Shown here piece by piece: positions 24,705 to 33,709 of a stretch of 37,267 nt of DNA; the stretch's first letter is position 1, and each line of letters begins with the position of its first letter. Source of the stretch: an uncultured Ruthenibacterium sp. (GTDB lineage: Bacteria; Bacillota; Clostridia; Oscillospirales; Ruminococcaceae); contig CALXIP010000039.1 in assembly GCA_944388395.1 (NCBI GenBank), forward strand, positions 1 through 37,267, written 5' to 3'. Below the pieces are notes generated by a model, which was not told the origin of the DNA, ran no database searches, and was given only the letters and a program-made list of their open reading frames with translations. Position numbers and translations under genes: made by a program.

Positions 24705-25298
24705 ATGCATTATTGTATTTATTGCGGTTTCCCAATGAAAGACGAGGATGCGATTTGTCCTCGCTGCGGAGCTAAAAGTGAAATTCAGCCAGACGTGACT
24801 GTGCCGACTGCGACTCAGGCCCAACCAGATTCCGTCGCGCAGCCGACACCGGACGCATCGAGTGCGGCTCCTGTCCAGCCAGAGCCTGCCACGCAGCCGG
24901 AACCGCACGCATCGGCCGTACCGCCGGTCCAGCCGGAACCCGCAGCGGCCCGCCAGGAACCACCGAGAACGGCACCTCAATATATGCCCGGCGGCTACCC
25001 GCCGGTTCAGCAGCCGCCGTATTATGAACAGGGGCGTCCTATGCCGTATCCGGTTCAGCAGCCGCCAGAGCCTTTGAGCCTCGGAACAATTGTAGGTATG
25101 CTGGTACTTGGCAATATTCCTTTGGTAGGATGGATCGTCATGTTGATTTGGGCATTTGAGCGTTCCATGCGGCCCAATCGGCGCAATCTGGCACGTGGAA
25201 TTCTGATTGTAAAACTGATTGGTTGGGCACTTTTTATATTCCTGTGGGTTTTGTTTGCCATTTGGGGATACAGCGTATCACGTTTCTATTATTATTAA
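24705..25298 (+). CDS. Zinc-ribbon, Pro-rich membrane protein
   Basis: A 197-residue protein. The N-terminal zinc ribbon has two CxxC pairs (C4, C7, C18, C21). Residues 25 to about 120 are a low-complexity Pro/Gln/Ala/Glu linker with repeated PVQPEPA units. Two hydrophobic segments near 125-150 and 165-188 end the chain, with a basic stretch (RSMRPNRRN) between them. The architecture resembles uncharacterised zinc-ribbon membrane proteins of Firmicutes. GAGGAGGG at 24691-24698 supports ATG 24705, and it is probably co-transcribed with the methyltransferase gene 12 bases upstream. The function is unknown. Confidence 0.85.
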   Translation: MHYCIYCGFPMKDEDAICPRCGAKSEIQPDVTVPTATQAQPDSVAQPTPDASSAAPVQPEPATQPEPHASAVPPVQPEPAAARQEPPRTAPQYMPGGYPPVQQPPYYEQGRPMPYPVQQPPEPLSLGTIVGMLVLGNIPLVGWIVMLIWAFERSMRPNRRNLARGILIVKLIGWALFIFLWVLFAIWGYSVSRFYYY

Positions 25299-25301
25299 GA
25301 C

Positions 25302-25336
25302 AAAAACCGCCGCCCGAATTCGAGCGGCGGTTTTTT
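25302..25336. terminator. Bidirectional terminator between the zinc-ribbon gene and htpG
   Basis: CCGCCGC (25307-25313) pairs with GCGGCGG (25324-25330), flanked by AAAAA and TTTTTT. It lies between converging genes and ends four bases before the htpG stop. Confidence 0.92.
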
Positions 25337-25340
25337 GCTG

Positions 25341-27254
25341 TTATTCCGTCATCAGTTTGCAAACAGCATTTGCATAGGCGACAGGGTCCTCCAAAGTGAG
25401 GCCTTCAATCAGAAGTGCCTGATCATACAACAATTCGCTGTAAGTTGCCAGCTTTTCTTTGTCGCCGTCGCGCATCAGTTTTTGCAATGCAGCAAACACC
25501 GGGTGCGTTCCGTTGATTTCCAAAACTTTCTGGCTTTTTACTTTTTCCTGAGTGGGCATATTGTTCAATACCTTTTCCATCTCAATGGAAAGCGGTCCGC
25601 TGCTGGACAGGCAGACCGGGTGACTTACCAGTCTCTGCGACAAGCGCACCTCGCTGACCTTGTCACCCAATGCCTCTTTCATAGCCGCAAACAGGTCTTT
25701 GTTCTCTTCATTTTGGGCTTTCAGCTCTTCTTTTTCGCTCTCGCTCTCCAGCCCCAGATCATCACCGGAAATGTTGCGGAATTCTTTTTTGTCGTATTCG
25801 CGCAGCATCTGCAGAACGAATTCGTCTACATCATCCGTCAGATAGAGAATGTCAAATCCCTTGGATAACACGCGCTCCGCAGCGGGCAGTTTGGCCAGCT
25901 TTTCGCAGCTTTCGCCGGCGGCATAATAAATGTATTTCTGCTCTTCGGGCATGGCGTCCACGTATTCACGAAGCGTGACATATTTGTTCTCTTTACCGCT
26001 GTAGAACAAAAGCAGGTCCTGCAATTGGTCCTTATTGGCACCGTAGCCGGTATAACAGCCCATTTTCAGCTGGAGACCGAAGTTTTTGAAAAATTCTTCG
26101 TATTTTTCACGGTCGTTTTTCAGCCAGGCAGACAGTTCATTTTTGATCTTTCGTTCCAGTGTGGTCTTGATCAGTTTCAGCTGGCTGTCGTGCTGCAGCA
26201 TTTCGCGGCTGATATTCAGGCTCAAATCCTGGCTGTCTACCAGACCTTTTACAAAGCTGAAATGGTCCGGCAGGAGATCGGCGCAGCGATCCATAATCAG
26301 CACGCCGCTGGCATAAAGCTGAAGTCCTTTTTCATACTCTTTGGTGTAGTAGTTGAACGGCGCACGGGACGGAATGAACAGCAATGCGTTGTAAGTGGCT
26401 GTGCCTTCGGTCTTGGATTGGATGACCTTGGCAGGATCGGACCAGTCGGTGAATTTCTGCTTGTAGAATTCAGCGTATTCTTCGTCCGATACTTTCTTTT
26501 TATCCCGCTTCCAGATAGGAACCATGCTGTTCAGTGTTTCATCTTCCGTATAATTTTCGTATTCCGGAGTTTTGTAATTTCCGTCCGCATCCTTGTCGGT
26601 TCCTTCCACCATGCGGCTCTTGGTGCGGAGCATCTTGATGGGATAACGAATGTAATCGGAATACTTTTTCACGATTTCCGCAAGGCGCCAGTCGTCCAGA
26701 TATTCGTCATAATGTTCGTCGCCTTCGTTTTCCTTAATAACCAGAATAATATCCGTACCGGCGGTGGCTTTTTCGCAAGGAGTCAGGGTATAACCTTCTG
26801 CTCCTTTGGATTCCCATTTCCAGGCTTCCTGTGTGCCAAAGGCGCGGCTGATCACCGTTACTTTGCTGGCAACCATGAACGCAGAGTAAAAACCAACACC
26901 GAATTGTCCGATGATGTCCACTTTATTGTTGGCTTCGTTGTTCTGCTTGAAGTCCAGACTTCCGCTTTTGGCAATGGTGCCAAGGTTTTGCTCCAACTCT
27001 TCTTTGGTCATACCAATGCCATTGTCGGAGATGACAAGCGTACGCTTGTCCTTGTCAGGGGAAAGGCGAATCTCGAAGTCTTTTTTCTTCAGCGCAACGC
27101 TGTCATCGGTGAGGCTGCGGAAATACAGCTTATCAATGGCATCGCTGGCATTGCTGATCAGTTCGCGCAGGAAAATTTCTTTGTGCGTATAGATGGAATT
27201 AATCATCAAATCAAGAAGCCGCTTGGATTCGGCTTTGAATTGCTTTACTGCCAT
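25341..27254 (-). CDS. htpG: Molecular chaperone HtpG (Hsp90)
   Basis: A 637-residue bacterial Hsp90 of standard length. The N-terminal ATPase shows [16 protein letters not shown], the ISDNGIGM loop and the lid [15 protein letters not shown]. The middle domain has FIPSRAPFN and the catalytic-loop region [10 protein letters not shown]; a C-terminal dimerisation domain follows. On the - strand ATG 27254 is preceded by GGAGG (CCTCC on the + strand near 27264). The gene is alone, with a sigma-A promoter overlapping a perfect CIRCE operator, so it should be repressed by HrcA and induced by heat. In B. subtilis htpG is not CIRCE-controlled, which makes this arrangement notable. Confidence 0.97.
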   Translation of the reverse strand: MAVKQFKAESKRLLDLMINSIYTHKEIFLRELISNASDAIDKLYFRSLTDDSVALKKKDFEIRLSPDKDKRTLVISDNGIGMTKEELEQNLGTIAKSGSLDFKQNNEANNKVDIIGQFGVGFYSAFMVASKVTVISRAFGTQEAWKWESKGAEGYTLTPCEKATAGTDIILVIKENEGDEHYDEYLDDWRLAEIVKKYSDYIRYPIKMLRTKSRMVEGTDKDADGNYKTPEYENYTEDETLNSMVPIWKRDKKKVSDEEYAEFYKQKFTDWSDPAKVIQSKTEGTATYNALLFIPSRAPFNYYTKEYEKGLQLYASGVLIMDRCADLLPDHFSFVKGLVDSQDLSLNISREMLQHDSQLKLIKTTLERKIKNELSAWLKNDREKYEEFFKNFGLQLKMGCYTGYGANKDQLQDLLLFYSGKENKYVTLREYVDAMPEEQKYIYYAAGESCEKLAKLPAAERVLSKGFDILYLTDDVDEFVLQMLREYDKKEFRNISGDDLGLESESEKEELKAQNEENKDLFAAMKEALGDKVSEVRLSQRLVSHPVCLSSSGPLSIEMEKVLNNMPTQEKVKSQKVLEINGTHPVFAALQKLMRDGDKEKLATYSELLYDQALLIEGLTLEDPVAYANAVCKLMTE

Positions 27255-27273
27255 AAAACATGCCTCCTAAATT

Positions 27274-27300
27274 TTAGCACTCTAAAAGTATGAGTGCTAA
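27274..27300. promoter_or_regulatory. CIRCE operator (HrcA binding site) of htpG
   Basis: TTAGCACTC - nine bases - GAGTGCTAA is an exact match to the 9-9-9 CIRCE consensus. It lies just downstream of the htpG -10 box, in the position where HrcA blocks groE and dnaK transcription. Confidence 0.97.
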
Positions 27301-27303
27301 TTC

Positions 27304-27332
27304 ATAATACAACAATCAAAGGGAAACTGCAA
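27304..27332 (-). promoter_or_regulatory. Sigma-A promoter of htpG
   Basis: Read on the - strand, TTGCAG (27332-27327) and TATTAT (27309-27304) are separated by 17 bases. The CIRCE element begins three bases further downstream, at the expected transcription start. Confidence 0.85.
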
Positions 27333-27411
27333 GAGATTTTAGCAAAATTAAAAAAATCTTCATAAAGAGAAGAAAAAGGCCGGGCTGTATGCTTCATTTC
27401 TGGAAAAATAC

Positions 27412-27440
27412 TTGCTTAACATAAACCAATGCGCTATTAT
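27412..27440 (+). promoter_or_regulatory. Sigma-A promoter of the carboxypeptidase gene
   Basis: TTGCTT at 27412-27417 and TATTAT at 27435-27440 are separated by 17 bases, 37 bases before the GTG start. The following run of TA steps gives alternative -10 boxes. Confidence 0.7.
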
Positions 27441-27476
27441 ATATAGTATATAAACTTAGAAAAAGGCGGTGTTTTT

Positions 27477-29429
27477 GTGCCGAATCCCAATATAGATTTT
27501 TTCTCCGGTGAGCCGGAAAGCGGCGCTGGTTCCAACGGCAACGACAAACCGATGGACGATGCGTTTGCGGGGATGCAGGAGTTGAATCTGTTTGACGACG
27601 CACCCGAAGCCGAAACCACAAGTACCAGTGATGCGACACAGGTTTTCGATGTGAAACAGCCTGTGTCAGCGAAGCCCGCTGCCCCCAGTGTGCCGCAGGA
27701 TAAGGAAAAAGAAAAGAATATCGGAGAGATGGTCTTCCAGAGCTTATTTGCGGAGGAAGAGTCGAACCAGCCGGTGGCAGAAGATGCAATTCCTTTGGAT
27801 TTTGCTCAGCCGGCAGAAAATGTTCCATCTGCACAGGCTGCAGATGAGGCAGAACCGATTTCCGTTGAAATGCCTCATGCGGCTGCTCCGGCAAAACCGA
27901 CGGGTTCTTTGCCGGTGTTTAATTCTACCAATCGTCAGGAACCGCTTCGGCGTCAGGTAAAGGCAAAGCCGATTGATTGGAACGTAGATCATTTCCGGCA
28001 GGCCAAAGCGCAACCGGTTGTTGTCGATCAGCCTGCCCCGGTGGAGCCGGTGCAGCAGCCGGCAATGACCAGTGCTCCGATTGAGCCGATTCCGGCGCAA
28101 CCGGTTCAGCAGCAGGCAGAGCCTGAGTGGAAACAGCTTTTGGACCAGGCAATTTCCGATCAAAAGGATGTTCCTTCTCAGGCGGGCGAAGAGGCTACCC
28201 GTGTGTTTGAACCGGCCGCGCCGGTTCAGCCCATGAGTTTTGAGCCTGCTGAATTGCACAAAACGACTGCCTTTGATTTTGATGCACAGCCTCCGATGCC
28301 GGAGAAAACACCGGAACCCGAGGTTCAGCAGCCGGTTTCCCAGACAATTCCGCTGGACTTCTCTCAGCCGGAACCGGAACCTGCAGTAGAAGAGCTTTCG
28401 TTTGATATGCCCCTGGAGCCGGTGCAGCCGCAGGAGCCCAAGTCTGAGGATTTGGGCGGAATCGCCCCCATTGATTTCAGTGCTTTTGATCAGGCGGTTT
28501 CACAGGCGAGCGAAGAAAGCTATGGCGAACCGGCCCCCTCTGACGTGAAAGACGATTTGTTTGCAGGCTTGTACGATGCGGATCCCGATGAGGACGAGTA
28601 CGAAGACACAGAGGACGATGAAGAGGACATGCCGCGCCGCGGCCGCAAAGGCGGTTCGGGCGGTGGCCGTAAAGGCGGCAACAAAATGCCGCTGATCATT
28701 GGCATTGCGCTGGTGATTCTGGTTCTGGTCGTTCTTCTGGTGACCAAACTTTTGGGCGGCGGAGATGACAAGGGGAATTCTACTTCTCAAACCACTTCCA
28801 GCAGCATGGCCAGTTCTTCTGTTCCCGATGCTTCTTCGACAAGTTCCGTTGTCACGGAGCCGGTGGATACGATTCCGCGCGATGAGTGGTATATGCGCTT
28901 GGTAAATCGCAGCAATGTGTTGTCCAAGGAAGAGGCCGATGCCATTACGACTGCAGATGTAGGTGGCGTCCCGGTGGACAGCCGTGCGGCGGATGCTTTC
29001 AATCAGCTCTTGAGCGCGGCAAAGGATGCGGGATATACGCTGACTCTGAAGGTAGGCTACCGCACTTATGATACACAGGCGACCAACTACAATGCTGGTT
29101 ATACGGATTGCCCGGCGGGTGCGTCGGAGCATAACCTGGGCCTCTCTGCTGACATTTTCTCCAGCTCTGTCTCCGGTTATGATGATGCCGCTTATCGTGC
29201 CAGTGCCGAGTATCAGTGGCTGACGGAAAATGCAGCCAATTATGGCTTTATCGAGCGCTATCCGGAAGGAACCAAGGAGATCACGGGCTTTGATCCGGAA
29301 CCCTGGCATTGGCGCTATGTAGGTGTGGAGCAGGCACAGAAAATTAAGGCCAGCGGCCTGACGCTGGAACAGTATCTGGCGCAGGATTCCACCGCGCCGG
29401 CATCTTCTGACGCAAGCTCTGCAGCCTGA
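27477..29429 (+). CDS. VanY-type D-alanyl-D-alanine carboxypeptidase with long cytoplasmic arm
   Basis: A 650-residue type II membrane protein. Residues 1 to about 400 are low-complexity, rich in Pro, Gln, Glu and Ala, ending in an acidic cluster (D-P-D-E-D-E-Y-E-D) and a Gly/Lys/Arg patch. One membrane helix spans about 405-427. A Ser/Thr linker leads to the extracytoplasmic VanY peptidase at about 490-635, with zinc ligands and catalytic residues intact: H552 and D559 in SEHNLGLSAD, E608 and H611 in EPWHW. It should trim the terminal D-Ala of peptidoglycan stems. The arm carries repeated [L/I/F]DF motifs. The start is GTG 27477 after AAAGGCGG. Normal VanY-like enzymes lack such an arm. There is no van cluster nearby, so a wall-maturation role is likelier than resistance. 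Confidence 0.88.
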   Translation: MPNPNIDFFSGEPESGAGSNGNDKPMDDAFAGMQELNLFDDAPEAETTSTSDATQVFDVKQPVSAKPAAPSVPQDKEKEKNIGEMVFQSLFAEEESNQPVAEDAIPLDFAQPAENVPSAQAADEAEPISVEMPHAAAPAKPTGSLPVFNSTNRQEPLRRQVKAKPIDWNVDHFRQAKAQPVVVDQPAPVEPVQQPAMTSAPIEPIPAQPVQQQAEPEWKQLLDQAISDQKDVPSQAGEEATRVFEPAAPVQPMSFEPAELHKTTAFDFDAQPPMPEKTPEPEVQQPVSQTIPLDFSQPEPEPAVEELSFDMPLEPVQPQEPKSEDLGGIAPIDFSAFDQAVSQASEESYGEPAPSDVKDDLFAGLYDADPDEDEYEDTEDDEEDMPRRGRKGGSGGGRKGGNKMPLIIGIALVILVLVVLLVTKLLGGGDDKGNSTSQTTSSSMASSSVPDASSTSSVVTEPVDTIPRDEWYMRLVNRSNVLSKEEADAITTADVGGVPVDSRAADAFNQLLSAAKDAGYTLTLKVGYRTYDTQATNYNAGYTDCPAGASEHNLGLSADIFSSSVSGYDDAAYRASAEYQWLTENAANYGFIERYPEGTKEITGFDPEPWHWRYVGVEQAQKIKASGLTLEQYLAQDSTAPASSDASSAA

Positions 29430-29449
29430 GGCAATTTTTATCTGAATGC

Positions 29450-29484
29450 AATCTGCCGGAACGGATGTTCCGGCAGATTTTTTA
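29450..29484 (+). terminator. Terminator of the carboxypeptidase gene
   Basis: ATCTGCCGGAAC pairs with GTTCCGGCAGAT around a four-base loop and is followed by a T-run. Confidence 0.93.
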
Positions 29485-29524
29485 GTGTATGGACGGAAAA
29501 ATCGACAAACAGAATCAGCGTGTG

Positions 29525-29554
29525 AAGGAGCGCATCCCAGATGCCGCTCCTTTT
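29525..29554 (+). terminator. Second tandem terminator
   Basis: AAGGAGCGCAT pairs with ATGC-GCTCCTT (one bulged C), followed by TTTTGTTTTG. Together with the previous one it isolates the exporter operon from upstream transcription. Confidence 0.8.
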
Positions 29555-29616
29555 GTTTTGCAATAAAATTTTTACATTTTTTCGTGGAAAAAGTGCTTTC
29601 TATTCATCTTGGTGGG

Positions 29617-29625
29617 TGCTATAAT
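29617..29625 (+). promoter_or_regulatory. Promoter of the RND exporter operon
   Basis: A perfect TATAAT at 29620-29625 with a TGn extension (TGC at 29617-29619); the -35 region is weak. The operator palindrome starts ten bases downstream. Confidence 0.75.
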
Positions 29626-29635
29626 GAAAAAAGTC

Positions 29636-29651
29636 GACCGACTGGTCGGTC
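29636..29651. promoter_or_regulatory. TetR-family operator palindrome
   Basis: GACCGAC-TG-GTCGGTC is a perfect 7-2-7 palindrome at the predicted transcription start of the exporter operon. GACCGAC-type palindromes are typical binding sites for TetR/AcrR repressors that control RND pumps. The likely binder is the TetR protein encoded at 33710-34294 in the same operon. Confidence 0.85.
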
Positions 29652-29690
29652 AGTTTTTCTTTAAGCCGAATATGCGGCAGGGAGGTAATT

Positions 29691-32600
29691 ATGCTGTCTC
29701 ATTACAGCGTCAAAAAACCGTTTACTGTTTTGGTAGCAGTCGTTTTGGTTTTGGTATTGGGTGTGGTCTCTTTTATGGGAATGACGACCGATCTTCTGCC
29801 CAGTATTGAACTGCCGTATGTGATGGTAGTCACCACATACGCCGGTGCGAGTCCGGAAAAAATCGAAATGACTGTGACAAAGCCGCTGGAGGCGGTGCTG
29901 GGAACAACAGGCGGTGTTAAAAACGTGCAGTCAGTCTCCAGTGAAAACTCCAGTTTGGTCATTTTGGAATTTGAGCAGGGGACCAATATGGATTCTGCTA
30001 TGATCGAATTATCCAGCAATGTGGATCTGGTGAAAGCGCAGCTTGACGATGCAGTCGGTACGCCGATGCTGCTGCAGATCAGCCCGGATATGCTGCCCGT
30101 AATGATCGCCAGTGTGGACGTAAACGGAATGGATGTCGGTCAGGTTTCGGATTACGCGCAGGAGTCCGTGATTCCGGAATTTGAGCGGTTGAGCGGCGTG
30201 ACCAGCGTGGATGCAACCGGTTTGGTAGAGCGGCAGGTCTCGGTGACATTGGATCAGAGCAAGATCGATGCGCTGAATGACCGCGTTCTGGGAAGCGTGG
30301 ACAGTGAGCTGGCAGACGCCCAGCAGGAACTGCGTGACGGACAGGCAAAACTGGACAGCGGGAAAGCTCAGCTGGAGCAGGGAAAGCAGGCGTTGAACGA
30401 AAAGAAAGACTCTACGCTGAGCCAGCTGGCAGATGCGAGTGCACAGGTGGACAGCGCTTCGGCACAGGTTTCCGCCATGCTCAGTGAGGAGACATCGCTG
30501 ACAGCCAATCAGAAAGCATTTGAAGCGGAAAAAGCAGGATACCAGCAGGCGCTGGATGGTTACAATACGTTGAACAGCGCATTATCGGCTGCAAAGCAAG
30601 GTGCTCAGCAGCAGGTGGTTGATCAGGTGAACCAGGCTTTGGCGGCGTTGGGCGTGCAGGTACAAAACTTTGATGAGGTGCTCGCGATGCTGGAAAATCC
30701 GTCGATACCTCTTCCGGAAAAAATCTCCAGTGCAATTCGGTCGGTAGCCACCATGCCGGAAAGCGTGGAAGATCTGTTGGCGATGGACGCCGCGACTTTC
30801 GAAGCCTTCCGCCAGCAGGCGATTTCCAGCGGTGTTTCGCAATTGGCTGATTTGACACAGGAGAGTTTGCGTCAGCTGAAAGATGCGGCCGACAAGGCTC
30901 CTGCGCGTATGGCGGAAATTGATACAGAATTGAGCAACATCGCTACGAGACTTGCTACTATTTCCGCAATGAAGCCGCAGCTGGAAGAGGCGCTGAAAAA
31001 GGCACAGGAAGGATATGCTGCGCTGGAGAGCGGTAAAATGACCGCGGTGAATGAGCTGACCAAGGGCGAGGTGACACTGTCCAACACAGAAAGTCAGCTG
31101 GCGCAGGCCGAAGAGCAGCTGAAAACAGCACAGGAACAGTTTGAACAGGCGCGGGATCAGGCATACAAGCAGGCAGATCTTTCCGGCGTATTGACGCAGG
31201 AAATGCTGGCGAATATCCTGATGGCTCAAAACTTTAACATGCCGGCCGGCTATATCAATGAATCCGGGGAGCAGTATCTGGTAAAAGTGGGTGATGCATT
31301 CCAGAGTGTAGAAGAATTGGAGAACACCGTCCTGATGCATCTGGATGTAGACGGTATCGGCGATGTTCGTCTGCGTGATGTAGCTGCCGTAGAATTGACG
31401 GACAACGCGGGAGAGACCTATGCCAAGGTAAATGGAAACGACGGTGTGGTGCTGAGTTTTCAAAAACAGAGCACGGCGTCGACAGCAGATGTGTCCGGTA
31501 AAATCAACGATGCAATTGAAGAACTGCAGCAGGAAAATCCGGACCTGCATATTACCCCGCTGATGGATCAGGGCGATTACATCGATTTGGTGGTCAGCAG
31601 TGTGTTGTCCAACCTGTTGTGGGGCGGCCTGCTGGCAATTCTGATTTTGATTTTGTTCCTGCGCGATGCGCGTCCCACGCTGATTGTGGCGTGCAGCATT
31701 CCCTTTAGTCTGATGTGTGCCGTTACACTGATGTATTTTTCAGGCGTCACATTGAATCTGATCAGTCTGTCCGGGTTGGCACTGGGCGTTGGTATGCTGG
31801 TGGACAACAGCATTGTAGTCATCGAAAATATTTATCGTCTGCGGTCTGAAGGAATGTCTGCCACAAAAGCGGCCGTACGTGGAGCCACACAGGTTGCCGG
31901 TGCGATCTTTGCCTCGACGCTGACGACCATTTGCGTTTTCCTGCCCATTGTATTTACGCAGGGCCTTTCCCGCGAACTGTTTACCGATATGGGCCTGACC
32001 ATTGCCTATTCGCTTCTGGCCAGTTTGGTAGTGGCATTGACGCTGGTACCGGCGATGGGCTCGAGCTTCCTGCGCAGCTCCACACAGAAAGAGCACAAGT
32101 TGTTCGATGGCTTTGTGAACCGGTATGAAAAGGTTTTGCGCTGGGCACTTAAGCATAAGGCGCCGGTTCTGGGTGGTGCTTTCGCGCTACTGGTTTTCAG
32201 CGGTGTTATGGTCACACAAATGGGGACCGCTTTTATTCCCAGCATGGACAGCCCGCAGATGTCCGCGACGCTTACCATGCCGGAGGAATCCACTCAGGAG
32301 CAGACCTATGCCATGGCCGACGAAGTCATGGCCCGAATCACACAGGTGGAAGGTGTGGAGACCGTAGGTGCCATGCAGGGGTCTGGCATGGGAGGAATGA
32401 CAGGCAGTTCTTCCGGGAGTATTCAATTTTATATTCTTTTGTCTGATGATCGGGATGTTACCAACGTAGATGTGAAAAATCAGATCGATCAGTCTGTCAG
32501 CGACCTGGATTGCACGGTGGATGTGACGGAATCCACCATGGATCTGTCCATGCTGGGCGGGTCCGGTATCGAACTGGTAATTACAGGGCAGGATCTGGAC

Positions 32601-33707
32601 CAGATGAATGCGATTGCGGAAGATTTGCGGTCGATTTTGCACGAAACAGAAGGCGTGTTGGATGTTTCGGAAAAAGAAGTGACCGGAAACCCGGAAACGC
32701 GCATTACTGTGGATAAGGAAAAGGCCATGCAGTATGGGCTGACGGTCGCTCAGGTTTACGGTGAACTGGCAACGGCACTCCAAAGTGAGACCAGTGCGAC
32801 AACGCTGACCATTGGGGCAGATGATGTTCCGGTCGTTGTGATTCAGGACGCTGCTTCGTTGCCGGGTCGTGACAGCATTATGCAGTACACATTTACAGTG
32901 ACCGGTCAGGACGGAGAAGAGAAAACCGTGGCGCTTTCCGAAATTGCCACCAAAACAGAAACGGACAGCGTTCCTGCCATCAACCGTGAAAACAACGTGA
33001 GAACCATGTCTGTGACTGCGGGTGTCGATGAAGAACACAACATTGGTCTGGTAAGCAGAGAACTTCAAAAAACACTGGACGAATACGAGGTCCCGGATGG
33101 CTATACGGTCACCCTCTCCGGCGAGAACGAAACCATCAACAGCGCGATGCTGGATTTGCTGAAAATGATGGCGCTGGCCATTGTGTTCATCTACTTGATT
33201 ATGGTCGCACAGTTCCAGAGTTTGATGAGTCCGTTTATTGTTATGTTCACCATTCCCTTGGCATTTACGGGCGGTTTGCTGGCACTTTTGGTGACGGGAA
33301 AAGAACTGTCCATCATTGCAATGCTGGGCTTCCTTGTTTTGTCGGGTGTGGTTGTCAACAACGGAATCGTATTTGTGGACAGTATCAATCAGCTTCGCCT
33401 GGAAGGGATGACCCGGCGGGAAGCCATTGTAAAAACAGGACGCACCCGAATCCGTCCGGTGCTCATGACGGCGCTGACTACCATTCTGGCCATGTCCACG
33501 ATGGCCTTGGGTGTCGGCCAGGGCGCGGAAATGACGCAGCCGATGGCCATTGTCACCATTGGCGGCTTGAGCTATGCCACGTTGCTCACATTGGTGATTG
33601 TGCCGATTTTATACGATATTATGATGAAACGACCGCTGCATGATCCGCAATTGGACGATGCGGCGGAAGACGCGGCCCGTGAAGTGAATGGCCTTCAGGA
33701 GGAATGA
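29691..33707 (+). CDS. RND-family efflux transporter with coiled-coil insertion
   Basis: A 1338-residue proton-driven RND exporter (HAE1/SwrC-like group), about 300 residues longer than the usual 1020-1050. TM1 lies at about 8-30, followed by porter-domain signatures. The chain is then interrupted at about residues 205-490 by a Gln/Ala/Glu-rich helical segment (ELADAQQELRDGQAKLDSG, later EEQLKTAQEQFEQARDQ) that reads as a long antiparallel coiled coil. The porter domain then resumes and TM2-TM6 follow from about 640, including the proton-relay helix region GVGMLVDNSIVVIENI; the second half repeats the pattern (VVNNGIVFVDSINQ). GGGAGG at 29680-29685 supports ATG 29691. No membrane fusion protein or outer-membrane gene accompanies it. 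The TetR gene follows two bases after its stop. Confidence 0.92.
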   Translation: MLSHYSVKKPFTVLVAVVLVLVLGVVSFMGMTTDLLPSIELPYVMVVTTYAGASPEKIEMTVTKPLEAVLGTTGGVKNVQSVSSENSSLVILEFEQGTNMDSAMIELSSNVDLVKAQLDDAVGTPMLLQISPDMLPVMIASVDVNGMDVGQVSDYAQESVIPEFERLSGVTSVDATGLVERQVSVTLDQSKIDALNDRVLGSVDSELADAQQELRDGQAKLDSGKAQLEQGKQALNEKKDSTLSQLADASAQVDSASAQVSAMLSEETSLTANQKAFEAEKAGYQQALDGYNTLNSALSAAKQGAQQQVVDQVNQALAALGVQVQNFDEVLAMLENPSIPLPEKISSAIRSVATMPESVEDLLAMDAATFEAFRQQAISSGVSQLADLTQESLRQLKDAADKAPARMAEIDTELSNIATRLATISAMKPQLEEALKKAQEGYAALESGKMTAVNELTKGEVTLSNTESQLAQAEEQLKTAQEQFEQARDQAYKQADLSGVLTQEMLANILMAQNFNMPAGYINESGEQYLVKVGDAFQSVEELENTVLMHLDVDGIGDVRLRDVAAVELTDNAGETYAKVNGNDGVVLSFQKQSTASTADVSGKINDAIEELQQENPDLHITPLMDQGDYIDLVVSSVLSNLLWGGLLAILILILFLRDARPTLIVACSIPFSLMCAVTLMYFSGVTLNLISLSGLALGVGMLVDNSIVVIENIYRLRSEGMSATKAAVRGATQVAGAIFASTLTTICVFLPIVFTQGLSRELFTDMGLTIAYSLLASLVVALTLVPAMGSSFLRSSTQKEHKLFDGFVNRYEKVLRWALKHKAPVLGGAFALLVFSGVMVTQMGTAFIPSMDSPQMSATLTMPEESTQEQTYAMADEVMARITQVEGVETVGAMQGSGMGGMTGSSSGSIQFYILLSDDRDVTNVDVKNQIDQSVSDLDCTVDVTESTMDLSMLGGSGIELVITGQDLDQMNAIAEDLRSILHETEGVLDVSEKEVTGNPETRITVDKEKAMQYGLTVAQVYGELATALQSETSATTLTIGADDVPVVVIQDAASLPGRDSIMQYTFTVTGQDGEEKTVALSEIATKTETDSVPAINRENNVRTMSVTAGVDEEHNIGLVSRELQKTLDEYEVPDGYTVTLSGENETINSAMLDLLKMMALAIVFIYLIMVAQFQSLMSPFIVMFTIPLAFTGGLLALLVTGKELSIIAMLGFLVLSGVVVNNGIVFVDSINQLRLEGMTRREAIVKTGRTRIRPVLMTALTTILAMSTMALGVGQGAEMTQPMAIVTIGGLSYATLLTLVIVPILYDIMMKRPLHDPQLDDAAEDAAREVNGLQEE

Positions 33708-33709
33708 GC

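Noticed and set aside
23547..24980. Open frame of 477 codons on the - strand
   Set aside because: It is antisense to the rRNA methyltransferase, whose catalytic motifs are intact, and has no domain of its own.
24780..25075. PVQPEPA-type DNA repeats as a possible tandem-repeat or CRISPR-like array
   Set aside because: The repeats are short, irregular and in frame, so they are a low-complexity protein linker and not an array.
25335..25868. Open frame of 177 codons on the + strand with Phe-rich segments
   Set aside because: It is antisense to the 3' end of htpG, has no ribosome binding site, and starts within the terminator region.
26025..27293. Open frame of 422 codons on the + strand, hydrophobic in places
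   Set aside because: It is antisense to htpG and runs through the htpG ribosome binding site and into CIRCE; the Phe/Val-rich content mirrors the htpG codons.
28801..29429. VanY-domain protein as a vancomycin resistance determinant
   Set aside because: No vanR/S/H/A/X-like genes are nearby, and the architecture with a cytoplasmic arm points to wall maturation.
29609..29809. Short + strand frame reading through the TetR operator
   Set aside because: It covers the promoter and operator and overlaps the RND gene out of frame; it is not a credible leader peptide.
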